Shown here one piece after another: positions 35,850-47,077 of a stretch of 64,000 nucleotides of DNA (its first letter is position 1; every line of letters begins with the position of its first letter). The translations under genes were made by a program, and so were the position numbers. This DNA is from Dactylonectria macrodidyma (taxonomy: Eukaryota; Ascomycota; Sordariomycetes; Hypocreales; Nectriaceae). The DNA is taken from positions 1,736,001 through 1,800,000 of the forward strand of contig JAGMUV010000004.1 of NCBI GenBank assembly GCA_020744425.1. The letters are read 5' to 3'. A model generated the notes under the pieces. The model was not told the origin of the DNA. It ran no database searches and worked only from the letters and a program-made list of their open reading frames with translations.

Positions 35850-35905
35850 ATAGGCTGTCCACTCCATCAAGGGCAAGTTGTTGGCACAAAGGCAAAAAAG
35901 CCAAG
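35850..35905 (+). repeat. Dispersed short element, copy E
   Basis: In plus orientation it runs GGCTGTCCACTCCATCAAGG, then GGCAAGTTGTTGGCACAAAG, then GGCAAAAAAGCC. This is the best-preserved copy and defines the orientation used here (A-rich end 3'). It lies just downstream of the DUF3176 gene. Confidence 0.55.
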
Positions 35906-35987
35906 CTCCGTCCATTCCCAGACCTTAAAATTCGTGTTGTTTCCAATGAGTTGGGCCTCTGCCTCAGTCCACTAGACCTTTAGGTGT

Positions 35988-37769
35988 TCAGCTTTGGACT
36001 CTTAGGTTGCATCGCATGTACACCCCCTCACTTGGACGTCCTGCCCCAACTCGATCAAACATGAGGTTTGGCAACGGACCCTTGGTGTCAAGCCCTTCCA
36101 TATCGCACATGTGAAAGTCATAGTAAGCGATAAACATGACTGTGGGCACAACAATGTTGAGTTTGGCAAACTAGCGCTCGTCAGTAAGCAAATCAACGTG
36201 CTGAAGTTGATTTATCATACTCTCATAGCCGCTATAGAGTATACATATTAGCAAGTGCCATTTCCTCGTTTCCAAAAGACTGTACTTACGACAAGGGTGG
36301 TTTCCTGATCCCCATCCTAGAAACGAATGTGGAGTCAGTGATCCCTCTGCCCTGTCTTTGTCGTGTCGAGACGGGTCCCACTTAAGAGGGTCCTTGTAGA
36401 CAGATGGGTTCATGTGGGCATCTGCAGACGAGTATACCTGGAAAGGGTCAGACACATCTCAGTTCGGATATGGAGTGATGCTATTGGTGACGAACTGCGA
36501 GACTATTTTTGGGAATGACTGAACCTGTATCGCCTAGTGGAACATCTTTGTTACCAATGTTTCTCCGAACAATGGTTCCAGACATGGTAAACCTCAGGGT
36601 CTCATGGATAGTTAGCTCAAGCAAGGGAAACTCTGTCTCCCACTCTTTGAGTGTCAAGCGCTGAAGAGTGTCGGCAATATCTTCTGTCTGCGACTGCCGA
36701 TGCTTGCGTATAACGGCATCGACTTCAGACTGAAGTTTTGCCATCCAGACGGGATCTTTTGCAAGGTGGCACAGATTCCATGCGGCGTTGATACTTGTGT
36801 TGAAAACACCTGCGAGAATTGCACCAATGATTGCCTGGCACTCTAAGAATTAGCGCATTATCGGGAACAGCATCGCAAAGGGTACGTGCCAGTGAGATCA
36901 TGGGACTGCTGCATCCCTGATCAATCATCATCTGCATGGCATCTTGCTGGACTTGGCCTGTTTTCCTGCGGTTTGAAACAAAACCCTGGATCATCCAGTG
37001 GAGCCTTGAGTAACCCCAGAACTTTCTCAACTTGGAAGGAGTGGGCAGAAGCGGGAACCAGATGTCAAAGAGCGAGCTCTCCTCGAGGGGCTTGTAGATC
37101 TCCCGCGTCGAATCTACCAGCTTCTTGCTCTTGGCAATATCGTGTGTTCCAACCATGCGGTGTGTCAGTTGGTAGACAAGGCTGGCCATCAAATCCACGG
37201 GATCAATAGACGGCTTTGAATCGAGATCTTTGAGGGACTCATGACTGTCATTGATGAGATGGGGCAAGTTCTCAGTCATGTGCTCGTCCTGTGTGCAGCG
37301 TTTGTACACAAGCATGAGAAGACGGACATAGCTATTCGTCAAGCCGTCGACGTTCAAGAAGCCCCCAAGAAGGGCCAGGAAGCTGCACGAATGAATGAAT
37401 ACCATATCGAGCCAGCTGATGAAGAGTAGCAGCTTACCCGGCGAGCGAATCAAGGCCACGCGATGTCAGATAGGTGGTGCGCGCAGTGTGGCCAGAAACA
37501 GCCACGACATGATTGCCACCATGCCAAAAGCTGAACTGTCCATCTGGCGTCTGATGCTTGCCTTGCTCCAGATACGCGGCACGAGAGTAGGAGAAAGTCG
37601 GGGAATGGAACCCGTAATACTGCTTGAGAAATTGGGGAGCGTCTCGAGGTGTCCACAGGCGGCTGACCAGCGGTCTGATGGCCATCAAGACAAAGATGAT
37701 GGCCAGCACCACGATGACGCCATCCGCGCGACTCTGCAGCGCCTGGAGGCTGCTGAGCACTACCGCCAT
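35988..37769 (-). CDS. Cytochrome P450 of the triterpenoid cluster
   Basis: Six exons on the minus strand: 37769-37438, 37382-36886, 36842-36496, 36437-36290, 36231-36221 and 36170-35988; 505 residues. Introns are 55, 43, 58, 58 and 50 bp. A membrane anchor (VIVVLAIIFVLMAI) is followed by an I-helix (AILAGVFNTSINAAW), the ExxR motif in HETLR, and the heme loop FLGWGSGNHPC with the axial cysteine at about residue 441. Immediately after that cysteine comes an 11-nt microexon, then FAKLNIVVPTVMF. The 43-bp intron is very short. The sequence style is that of fungal P450s that oxidise sterol or triterpene scaffolds. It is divergent from the oxidosqualene cyclase, so it probably oxidises that product in the ER membrane. 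Confidence 0.85.
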
Positions 37770-38624
37770 GTTTGTATAAGAGGGGCTTGAAAGAAGGGCT
37801 TGAGAAAGCGAATTGCAGGAGTGAGATTCTCAAGAATTTCTTTGTGGGAGTGCAATCAAGCGGGGGATCGGGACAGCAAGTTCTTTGAGGGCTATTCAGG
37901 CAAAACGTCTCTAGCCAGGCCATGCGAGGTGGACGTGTCCATACATACAAGCTCTCTAATCTCAGTGTAACCCAAACCTGTTTGGATTGATCGGCGCCGC
38001 TCATCTTCCGCATTCTCCAGAGTCGCATTCTAACTTCCTGAATCCTTCGCTTATGGAAAAGTCGAGACTATTGATGCAGATCTGACAGCGCACACTCAGC
38101 TCGTAACTAACGTTCAAGCGGCTTACATAGTGCTTACTGCACCTAATGATCTGGGGTCAGCTGTCATCACCAGCTTTTACTGGGCGATTTGGGGGCTTGA
38201 TCACGAAAGCTGCATCTACTAAAATAGATAGCCCGCTTCTGACCTTCTCATTGGCCTTTCAAGTCGCCTATCCTCGCCCGTAGCGGTGTGGCTGTCTGGT
38301 CGTCCCGCCGCTATCGCGAATGACATCTTAATGCAATTCTTACGTGTCTCTTCCTGGCCAGTTTTCTCGGCCTAGGCGCAAGCGTCATATCGACTAGTTA
38401 CCTCCTAGAATCCTCGTTCTACTCTCTATCAGGAATAAACTTTTTGTCAATTCCGGCGCCTTCCGAAAATGTAGACTTCCGAGATAATCTGACGTGTATC
38501 TCACCATTCCGAGTTAGCGGGAAAGAATTATATGACTTTGGTTGAGGTCGACCGAACCCCGTCTCAGGTACAACGAGTTCACCCTTCGGTTCTTCCCTTT
38601 GCCTCTTTCTGCTCAGAATCAACA
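37770..38624. promoter_or_regulatory. Divergent P450/cyclase promoter region
   Basis: 855 bp separate the starts of the P450 and the oxidosqualene cyclase. No gene is supported within it. A shared promoter would allow coordinated expression. I could not single out a credible binding motif. Confidence 0.4.
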
Positions 38625-40936
38625 ATGGGAAACTACCATGAAAAAGCACTCGACAGTTCTTTTAGACCGTCAAAGAAACCTCCACGCCGTGAGAAGACCG
38701 ATCTAAGCAGATGGCGATTGCGGGATTATGACAGTCGCCATACCTGGCATTATCTTACAGATGAAGATGCCGTCCAGAAATGGCCTCAAAGCCACGCCGA
38801 AAAGTACTACCTGGATTTACCGCTGGTATCCTCAACCACTTTCTGCCAATTTATTCTACGCTGACCCCGTACAGAATCTGCCATCCCTTGCTCAAGCCAC
38901 CACACCTTTGGATGCTGCCCGCAACGGGCTCACCTATTACGAAAAGCTTCAACTACCTTCTGGTCACTGGGGATGCGAAAGCGGGGGCCCTATGGTCTTT
39001 TCTGTGGGAATTATTATCGCCTTGTTTGTAACCAACACGCCCATTCCAGAACCTGTCCAGGTCGAGCTCAAGCGATACCTTATCACTCTCGCCGACCCAG
39101 TGGAAGGTGGCTGGGGCCTACATACCACTGGCGAGAGCACTATTTGCGGCACCATCATCAACTATTGCGTACTCCGTATCTTGGGCATGGATCCCAATGA
39201 CCCAATCCTGATCCGAGCTCGAAGTTTCGTCCATGAGCATGGCGGAGCCACTCACTCCTCTATCTGGGGAAAATTCTGGCTTGCAGTCTTGGGTGTCCTC
39301 GACTGGGATATTGTCAACCCCATGCCACCAGAACTCTGGCTCCTGCCAGACTGGGTTCCTTTTGCGCCTTGGAGGTTCTACGCAGAGATGCGGTTGGCAT
39401 CTCAACCCATGAGCTATCTGTACTCAAAGCGCTGGAGCTACGGCGGAGAACTCGTCCACGAACTAAGGCGTGAGTTGCTTGTCGATCCATACCATGAGAC
39501 TGATTGGGAAGCCCATCGGAACAGCATCTCAGCGGCCGACTGCAAGCAGCCCCATTCCATCATCCTCGACTGTGCGAGCTGGGTTTTTGTCAAGATATGG
39601 AAGCCCTATTTGCGACCCAATTTCCTTAAGAAGAAGGCTGAGTCTTGGGTCAGCCAGCTCATCGACATGCAAGACCGGAATACCGATTATGCTGATATCG
39701 CGGCGACTGATGCGCCAATGAATACCATCATCTGTTATTTCCGAGATGGGCCAAACTCTGTCAGCTTCAAGCGCCACCTCGAACGTTTACAAGAGTTTCT
39801 CTGGATGACTCCAGATGGAATGCTCATCAACAGTACCAACGGGAGCCAAAGTTGGGATACGGCCTTCTCGGTGCAAGCGGCTTGTCACGCTGGCTTGCAC
39901 AGAGAAGAACGATGGCGTGACATGCTCCTCAAGGCCTACCACTTCTTGGAGCGACAACAAGTACGAGAGAACTGTATATCTCAGGATACCTGCTATCGAC
40001 AGCCTCGCAAGGGTGGCTGGGCCTTCAGCAACAAAGACCAGGGCTTCGTCGTGAGCGACTGCATCGCCGAGGCACTCAAGGCAATCATCATGCTCGAGAA
40101 GACGGCCGAGTTCCCCAAGATTTTTGACGACCAGCGCATCTTTGATGCCGTCGACACCATGATGCTTTATCAGAACAAGACCGGCGGCGTCTCTGCTTTT
40201 GAAGCCCGGAGAGGTGGAGAATACTTGGAGTTGCTGAACCTGTCCGACATCTTTGCCAAACATATGGTTGAGTACGACTATCCCGAGTGCACATCGTCAT
40301 GTGTGACAGCTTTGGCTCTTTTCCGCCAGTACTGGCCCATGTACAGGAAACAGGACATTGACTTATTTATTCAACGAGGTGTGTCATGGATCAAAAAGGC
40401 CCAAAAAGCGGATGGCAGTTGGTACGGAAGCTGGGGAATATGCTTTACGTATGGCACAATGTTTGCCTTGGAGGCTTTGGCTTGCGTGGGAGAGGAATAC
40501 CGCACAAGCGGCAGTGCCCGAAAAGCTTGCCAGTTTCTTATTTCGAAGCAACGCGAAGATGGTGGCTGGTCTGAAGACTTCAAGGTAAGTAGATCCAATC
40601 TCAGCCCATTGCACGCAGATTGTTCTAACAAGTTTATAGTCATGTGAGACGGGAGAGTATCACGAGAATCCCAGCGGATCGCTTGTAGCCCAGACAGCCT
40701 GGGCGATTATTGGGTTGGTGGAAGCCAAATACCCTGACCCGAAGCCTCTTGCGAGAGCAGCTGGATATCTAATGAGTCGGCAGCAAGCCAACGGAGAGTG
40801 GCCGACTGAGGCGATTCCTGGATCTTTTCACAGCTTTTGCACGTTTTCATACCCCAACTACAAATTCCACTTCACGATCAAGGCATTAGGGCTGCTGGCG
40901 ACGAGATATCCAGACTTGAAAGTCCCTCGACCCTAG
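38625..40936 (+). CDS. Oxidosqualene cyclase (triterpene/protosterol synthase)
   Basis: Exons 38625-38825, 38875-40584 and 40640-40936, introns 49 and 55 bp; 735 residues, the full length of fungal lanosterol-synthase-type cyclases. It folds 2,3-oxidosqualene into a tetracyclic or pentacyclic triterpene. QW repeats are spread along the chain (LPSGHWGCE, QKADGSWYGSWG, QREDGGWSED, QQANGEWPTE). The acid motif that protonates the epoxide appears as SDCIAE with the catalytic aspartate at about residue 462; DCTAE is the usual form, so Ile replaces Thr. The gene lies beside a P450 and within 8 kb of redox and acyl-transfer genes, which favours a specialised triterpenoid over housekeeping lanosterol synthesis. 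Protostadienol (helvolic/fusidane type) is one possible product; this is not shown. Confidence 0.92.
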
Positions 40937-41719
40937 TCTTAATATGCATATTCCCATGTTTCTTCTTTGTCGTTGTGCCCCAATGTATAGCTAATGAGAC
41001 TATATTGCTGCATTGGTGTACTGGCTTGTTCTTGTCAAATCAGTCGAACTATCCGCCTTCATCATACCTAATACCCAGTTAATCATTCCTAGGGATGGAT
41101 AACCCGACATGCGTGGAGACCTTGGATGCCCATGGAACATGGTAGTTTACCGTCCTGACAAATCTTGGGAGCGCATAGATTTATCAGCTTGCGTCCTCTC
41201 ATCAAGTGCGGATATGGAAAGGGATCACCGAGACATCGGCCACACTTCTGCCTTCCGATACGACTCTGATAATAAAAGAACGATTCAGCGGTCTTCTGCA
41301 TAATGAGCGGCTTCGGGTGTCTGGTGGGGCGCCGAGGAGAGAGATGGCCGGCATTAGAGGTCGGCAAATCATGATGTTGAAGCAAGCTGGTTAAAATAGG
41401 CAGTACTTAACACCAAAAGCCAAGCGAGCTAGTTGCTGAACCCTGGAAGAATCCATAGTCAAGCTGGTATTGTTGCGGGGTTTAGAGATCGTCGTCGGAT
41501 TACCCCAGCTTTCGGATTTCACTGCGGATAATGGATGGGGCATCGGCTGGAATGATTTGGGGTTCGTGCCCCAGAAAGCGGAAAATCGGAGGTGTGAAAT
41601 GGTCATTTAAGTAGGTCATAACGTTATAGGGAAGTTAAATAAATACATAAAGCCTTTCACGATCCATCGGGTGGCGTATGCAGATCTAGCAGCCATCGGC
41701 TTCTCCTTCATTATTCACC
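40937..41719. other. Intergenic spacer
   Basis: About 780 bp between two plus-strand genes. I see nothing beyond probable 3' and promoter sequence. Confidence 0.35.
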
Positions 41720-43273
41720 ATGAAGCCCATTGCCGTTCCATCCTCGATACTCTTACTCTCAGCTGGGGTCGCCACGTGCTTCTCCGCGACTCAATGCGAC
41801 TCACTCAAATGGCGTCTCTCCTTGCCCAACACCAAAGTCCTCGAAACGACTTTTGTCGCAGCCGGCACAAACCTCACGTTCCCCGACAATGATGCGACTT
41901 GCGGACGGGGTTCCCAGGTTGTAAGCGCCAACATCTGCCGCGTCTCACTGTTCGTGACTACAAGCCCGACCAGTAATGTTTCTATGGAAGCTTGGCTCCC
42001 GCTCGACTGGAACGGCCGCTTCTTGGGTGTAGGCAACGGCGGGCTCGCGGGATGCCTCAAGTATGAGGACGTGAATTACGGAGTTTCGCACGGATTTGCA
42101 ACGGCGGGTGCAAACAACGGCCACAATGGTACTTCTGGGCTGCCGTTCTATAACAACCCAGGGGTTGTCGAAGACTACGTCTACCGTTCCGTCCACCTCA
42201 CTGCTGAGCTGGGTAAGCAAGTCACTCGCAAATTCTACGGAAAGAAGCATACGAAATCCTATTATCTTGGGTGTTCAACCGGAGGCAGACAAGGCTTTAA
42301 GGAGGCCCAGGATTTTCCCCATGATTTTGACGGAATCGTTGCCGGCGCTCCCGCGTTTGATCTCAATGCTCTGATGTACTGGACCGGGCAATTCTATATC
42401 GCGACTGGACCACCAGGGTCGGAGACATTTCTGACGGCTTCTCAGTGGGAACTGGTTTACAGCGATATTTTGACACAGTGTGACGGACTAGACGGGTCGG
42501 TTGATGGTGTTCTTGAGGACCCGAGCCTTTGCCAGTATCGGCCTGAAGATCTGATCTGCGCACCAGATCAGTCGAGCGACTGCATTACTGGAACCCAGGC
42601 TGCAACCGTTCGAGCTGTCTTCTCTCCAGTCTACGGCGCCGAAGGTGATTTGGTCTATCCTCGACTACAACCTGGAGCAAACGCCACAGATCGGTTCTTC
42701 GCCGGAGAACCTCACCAGTATCCTGTCGAGTGGTTCCGGTACGCCATCTACAACGACCCCAACTGGGATCCCGCTACGCTCAACGTCCAAGACTGGCTCA
42801 AAGCCAAGGCGGAAGACCCATTCAAAGTCTCAACCTGGAAAGGCGATCTATCCGCAGCCAAGGATCGCGGCACAAAGATTCTTCACTACCACGGCTTGGA
42901 GGATAATGCCATCACCAGCGACAACTCGGCCCGATACTACGATCATGTGTCACGAACCATGAATCTACCATCGGAAAATCTTGACGACTTCTACAGGTAC
43001 TTCCGCATTTCCGGCATGGCCCATTGTCGAGGTGGTAATGGGGCATACATGATTGGAAGTGACCAGGCCACGTTTACGAGCTACGAGCCTAACGGAAATG
43101 CATTGGCAGCTATTGTGAGATGGGTAGAGGAAGGAATTGCGCCTGATTATATCCTTGGGGTCCAAAACCCGGGCGAGGGAAATATGACAAGGAAGCATTG
43201 CAAGTACCCTCGTCGAAATGTGTATAAGGGAACTGGCGACACCAACGACGTTGATAACTGGGAGTGTGTCTAG
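41720..43273 (+). CDS. Tannase/feruloyl-esterase family hydrolase, secreted
   Basis: Single exon, 517 residues, with a signal peptide (PSSILLLSAGVATCFSA). It belongs to the fungal tannase/FaeB family of serine esterases, which cleave aromatic-acid esters. The CS-D-HC arrangement of that family is present: the nucleophile in GCSTGGRQG (Ser about 186, with its adjacent Cys), the Asp in HGLEDNAI, and the His-Cys pair in SGMAHCRGG. A calcium-binding-like loop DGLDGSVDGVLED lies in the lid region. It sits inside the candidate triterpenoid cluster. A hydrolase there could trim an ester, but a secreted cell-wall esterase unrelated to the cluster is equally possible. Confidence 0.9.
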   Translation: MKPIAVPSSILLLSAGVATCFSATQCDSLKWRLSLPNTKVLETTFVAAGTNLTFPDNDATCGRGSQVVSANICRVSLFVTTSPTSNVSMEAWLPLDWNGRFLGVGNGGLAGCLKYEDVNYGVSHGFATAGANNGHNGTSGLPFYNNPGVVEDYVYRSVHLTAELGKQVTRKFYGKKHTKSYYLGCSTGGRQGFKEAQDFPHDFDGIVAGAPAFDLNALMYWTGQFYIATGPPGSETFLTASQWELVYSDILTQCDGLDGSVDGVLEDPSLCQYRPEDLICAPDQSSDCITGTQAATVRAVFSPVYGAEGDLVYPRLQPGANATDRFFAGEPHQYPVEWFRYAIYNDPNWDPATLNVQDWLKAKAEDPFKVSTWKGDLSAAKDRGTKILHYHGLEDNAITSDNSARYYDHVSRTMNLPSENLDDFYRYFRISGMAHCRGGNGAYMIGSDQATFTSYEPNGNALAAIVRWVEEGIAPDYILGVQNPGEGNMTRKHCKYPRRNVYKGTGDTNDVDNWECV

Positions 43274-44079
43274 AACGTAAAGCTCTCATCGTATGAGGCA
43301 GTCTGAAAATACAAGGTGTTATCTAAATTATGCGTATTTAATTACATCGAGACAAAATGCTCAAGAAATCTATAGCATTTCTCTACTGCATATTGCGGCA
43401 AGCGCGCGGGGAAGACAAGCCCGAGGCCGATCACATGACTAGATAAGATCTCGCTACGTTGCATCTCGCTACTCAGAGCCGAGATCTAGTGCCAACACAT
43501 CCTTAGGTGCTCAAATGCCAGTGGAGCCGGTACTAGATAAGACTTCAGCAAAAGCAAAAGCAGCTACTAATAGCATGGTGCCTGTCAGTCTGGAGGAGTA
43601 CCCCGGTGGTCACCAGCATTTGAACACCTAGGAGTCTCCCGGTACAAGGGGCAGTTATGACGAAGGCAGGCTGTTTCGCGGGCTTCATGATGGGTGTTTG
43701 AAGGCATGGTTGGAGTGGAGATGAGGCAAAGGGATCAATCATCATCTGCATCTCTTTGGCCCCGACAGATAGGCCCGGGCGGAGAAGATACTGCATAGGC
43801 TATGAACAAGCGACTGGCGTAAAAACGTATTGCAGTATCGCCCTAATCGTTACTACCGGTACGTGTTTCTCCCTCGTGTGCACCATCACGAGGACAAACA
43901 CGGCGGGTTCTCGGAGTTTTCCCCCGAAAGCCCCGTGCCCCCGGACGGAGTATAACCCGAAAGCCGCGCACCTTCACTTCACTTCCATCTAAATCCGAGT
44001 CCATAAACGGAGCTGTCAAAACTTCAGTCTGCCTCTCCGCCGTGAATGGCGTTACTATTGCTTGATCCTGCCTTTCGCC
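43274..44079. other. Intergenic spacer
   Basis: About 800 bp with no coding signal. The right end is the promoter of the cytochrome b5-b5 reductase gene. Confidence 0.35.
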
Positions 44080-45369
44080 ATGTCCCAAGTGTTTACCCTT
44101 GCTGATGTGCACTCGCACAACGCCAAGGACGATCTCTATCTGATCATTCGCGGAAAGGTATACGACGCTACTTCGTTCCTCGACGAGCATCCGTAAGTAC
44201 CTCGTTCCATCGATCCATTTTCGTCGTGAGTAAAATGCCTAACCTTGGCCTGTAGAGGTGGCGAGGAGATACTTCTCGAGGTCGCTGGCCAGGATGCTAC
44301 AGAAGCTTATATCGATACGGATCACTCTGAGGAGGCAGATGACGCTCTTGAGAGCCTCCAAGTCGGCATTCTAAAAATGGAATCCGACATCAAAGTCGAC
44401 TCGGCGACACCCGTGGCTAGCTTGACCAACGGAAATGCCAAAGAAGTCGCTGCCAAGGTGTTAAAACCGGACGAGTTCCAAGAATTTGAATTGCAAGAGA
44501 AAGTTGTCCTCTCACATAATGTCGCCATGTACGTCAAGTCCTCTTCTATCTTACTACTTAAGACGCTTGCTCACAGCTAATTACTTACTCTCTTAAGATA
44601 CCGCTTCAAGCTCCCCACCCCCGAATCAATCTTCGGTCTCCCGATCGGTCAGCACATCTCCATCGGCGCTATACTCCCGCAGCCTGATGGCAGCACGAAA
44701 GAAATCATCCGCTCCTACACACCCATATCTGGCGATCACCAGCCTGGCTACTTCGACCTCCTGATCAAGTCCTATCCCCAGGGGAACATTTCTAATCACA
44801 TGGCCTCGCTAGTAATTGGTCAATCCATTCAAGTCCGAGGACCCAAAGGAGCTTTTATGTACACGCCCAACATGGTCCGGCATTTTGGCATGATTGCTGG
44901 TGGCACTGGCATTACACCTATGCTTCAGATCATTGATGCCATTATCCGAGGACGGGCTGACGGCGAAAAAACCATGGTTGACCTGATTTTTGCCAACGTG
45001 AATGAACAAGATATTCTATTAAAGGATGGTCTTGATGCTATGGCCCAGCATGATCCCGGTATCCGAATCCACCATGTCCTGAACAATCCACCTGAAGGCT
45101 GGACTGGAGGTGTTGGCTTCGTCACAGCAGACATGATTACTGTAAGCTCTCGTTTCCTTCCACTCTCATGAACTCTCGACTCTCTTCAACTTGATCAATT
45201 AGTCGCTGATATCCTCCAGAAATGGCTGCCAAGGCCTGCAGATGATGTCAAGGTCCTGCTTTGTGGACCACCTCCCATGGTTAGCGCCATGAAAAAAGTC
45301 ACAGAGAGTTTGGGGTACCAAAAGGCGCGGCCTGTGAGCAAATTGGAGGACCAAGTCTTTGCGTTCTAA
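44080..45369 (+). CDS. Cytochrome b5-cytochrome b5 reductase fusion
   Basis: Exons 44080-44192, 44256-44528, 44598-45141 and 45220-45369; 359 residues. It moves electrons from NADH through FAD to a heme b5, which can feed P450s and lipid desaturases. The N-terminal cytochrome b5 domain has the heme ligand in DEHPGGEE (split by the first intron) and a second histidine in DTDHSEEAD. The reductase domain follows with the FAD motif RSYTPIS, the NADH-binding GGTGITPML and the C-terminal LLCGPPPM. No membrane anchor is visible, so it may be soluble. Its position between an oxidosqualene cyclase/P450 pair and an acyltransferase suggests a dedicated redox partner for the P450; this is inferred from context. 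Confidence 0.9.
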
Positions 45370-45460
45370 TCGAAACCACTATACATACATACGGCGTGCT
45401 GGGGGTGGGAGTGCGAAATCTTCATGGTTTGCCATTGAGCCGAATAGACGAAAGGATTGT

Positions 45461-45510
45461 GGCGCCCCCATTGTGCCAGCAACCTGTCTTTGATAGAACA
45501 GACAGCAATT
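45461..45510 (-). repeat. Dispersed short element, copy C
   Basis: CATTGTGCCAGCAACCTG followed by a GACAGCAATT block, matching the core order of the other copies. It lies in the 313-bp gap between the converging b5 reductase and acyltransferase genes, which holds nothing else. Confidence 0.45.
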
Positions 45511-45682
45511 AGAATAGTTCGCCATTGACTCTACGTCTATGTGGATTACCTTAATCTATAGATGGGGTTCGTTCTGTAATCTTATTCCTTCCCGTGACAC
45601 CCCAAACGTCCTCATCGAAGCTCTCCAAGTCCCGACTCTCACGCAGCGTGTTTCTTGCAGACTACCGTCCATCGCCACCGAG

Positions 45683-47077
45683 CTAGATCTCGCCGCCAAT
45701 AGCAAACTTCAAAACCAGGCCACTAGCAACCAGCAGCGCACCTCCAGCTTCCAGACCGATTGAGCTCACTACACTGCCCGGAACAAGCCACTTCGACTCT
45801 GGTGGCAGCCGGGTAGCATGGTACAGGAACCAGGGCGAGGTAAGGGTCAGCCAAAACCCAACCCAGATGTATCCCACAAGCTTGTGCCACAATGGGACGC
45901 TCTGTGTCGGATCCCTAGTTCCCACGCCAGTGACACGGCGACATACGTCCTGGACTACCTCCTCGATCAGGATGGCGATGGAGAAGGAACTGAAGAAGGC
46001 CAATGTGGGACCTAGTGGTGGCGGTTGAGGAGAAAATGAGTCGAGCGCGAGATGGACGACACCCGAGACAAAGAACACGATGGAAACATTCAGGTAGCGT
46101 GTCAAGGGTGAGCGTGGTGGAAGTCGTAGAAGGTTGTGACAGACGAAATTGCTGACGGATGTAAGAGGCCATCGGAAAGACTGGTGCCAGAACGTGCTGC
46201 TATCTTATGAGTGACCGTATATCAAAAAGGGCATAGCAGTGGTGGTTACTCACCTCCAGCAGCCTCGGATAGTGTATGCATCCCAGATGCTTCCAAACAG
46301 CGGTGGCCAGTCTTTGGGTGGCGTGAATCCCAGCACCACAGCAAGTACCGAGATGCCTCGATATGCCAAGTCGATGGTTATCCGACCAGGTCCTAGCCAA
46401 GACGTAATGCTGACTACGACACGAGCTGCCAGTTGCTCAGCAGTGGCTTCAAAGTAGATGAACTCTTTGCCATGTCCGAAAAGTCGTTGGGTGTCCTCTG
46501 GGGGAGTCACTAGCGAAGACTGGAAGACGACGTCAAGGAAGAGGTATTGCCATGCAATGATGAGCATTTGGCGAATGACATAGGATGCCCTGGTTGGCTC
46601 TCCATTGTCACTGTGTCGGGAAAAAAAGCGGGGGAACCTGTTGGGTCTTTTGATCTGCCACGGCGTCCCGTTGCCCCGCAAGTTGAAGATGAGGTAAACT
46701 GCACGAAATAGCTTATGAGCGAATCCGGAAGATTGGAACACGCCAGCTTTGGCTAGATCGTTCTCATCCAGCCGGGTAATGACAAGGAAGTTGCAACATT
46801 GCAGGATGACGAATCCCAAGTATCCATTGATGACATCGTTGATGACTATGCTGGTACAAGTGGCCGACACTTGTTGGAAGAGGTGAGTGCAGTTGGACAA
46901 GATGACGACGGTCCAAGCATAGCGTACGAAGGAATTAATGCCTGATTTGGGCGTGGAGACGATGATGAATGCTGTGGAGAGGCAAGCGCCGAGGAAAAAT
47001 GCCAGGCACTGGGCGTAGCTGCTAGCGACCGAGTCTTGCGATGCGAGATCCATCACCCTCGAGTCGTTGTTGGCCAC
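45683..47077 (-). CDS. Wax-synthase-like membrane O-acyltransferase
   Basis: Exons 47077-46254 and 46199-45683 (54-bp intron, GTGAGT donor); 446 residues. It has at least seven hydrophobic helices and a central hydrophilic loop. The FWHQSFRWP motif immediately after the splice junction, followed by a conserved SGVVHLALD segment with the probable catalytic histidine, marks it as a wax-synthase-domain acyltransferase. Fungal relatives acylate hydroxyl groups of terpenoid and meroterpenoid natural products. At the end of the candidate triterpenoid cluster it could acetylate a hydroxyl introduced by the P450. The start is the first ATG and precedes the first helix by about 20 residues. Confidence 0.85.

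Noticed and set aside
43480..43540. Sixth copy of the dispersed element near TAGTGCCAACACATCC
   Set aside because: Only about ten bases match and the second conserved block is absent.
35988..47077. Full helvolic acid cluster
   Set aside because: Only a cyclase and one P450 match that pathway's gene types; the other known components are not in the window.
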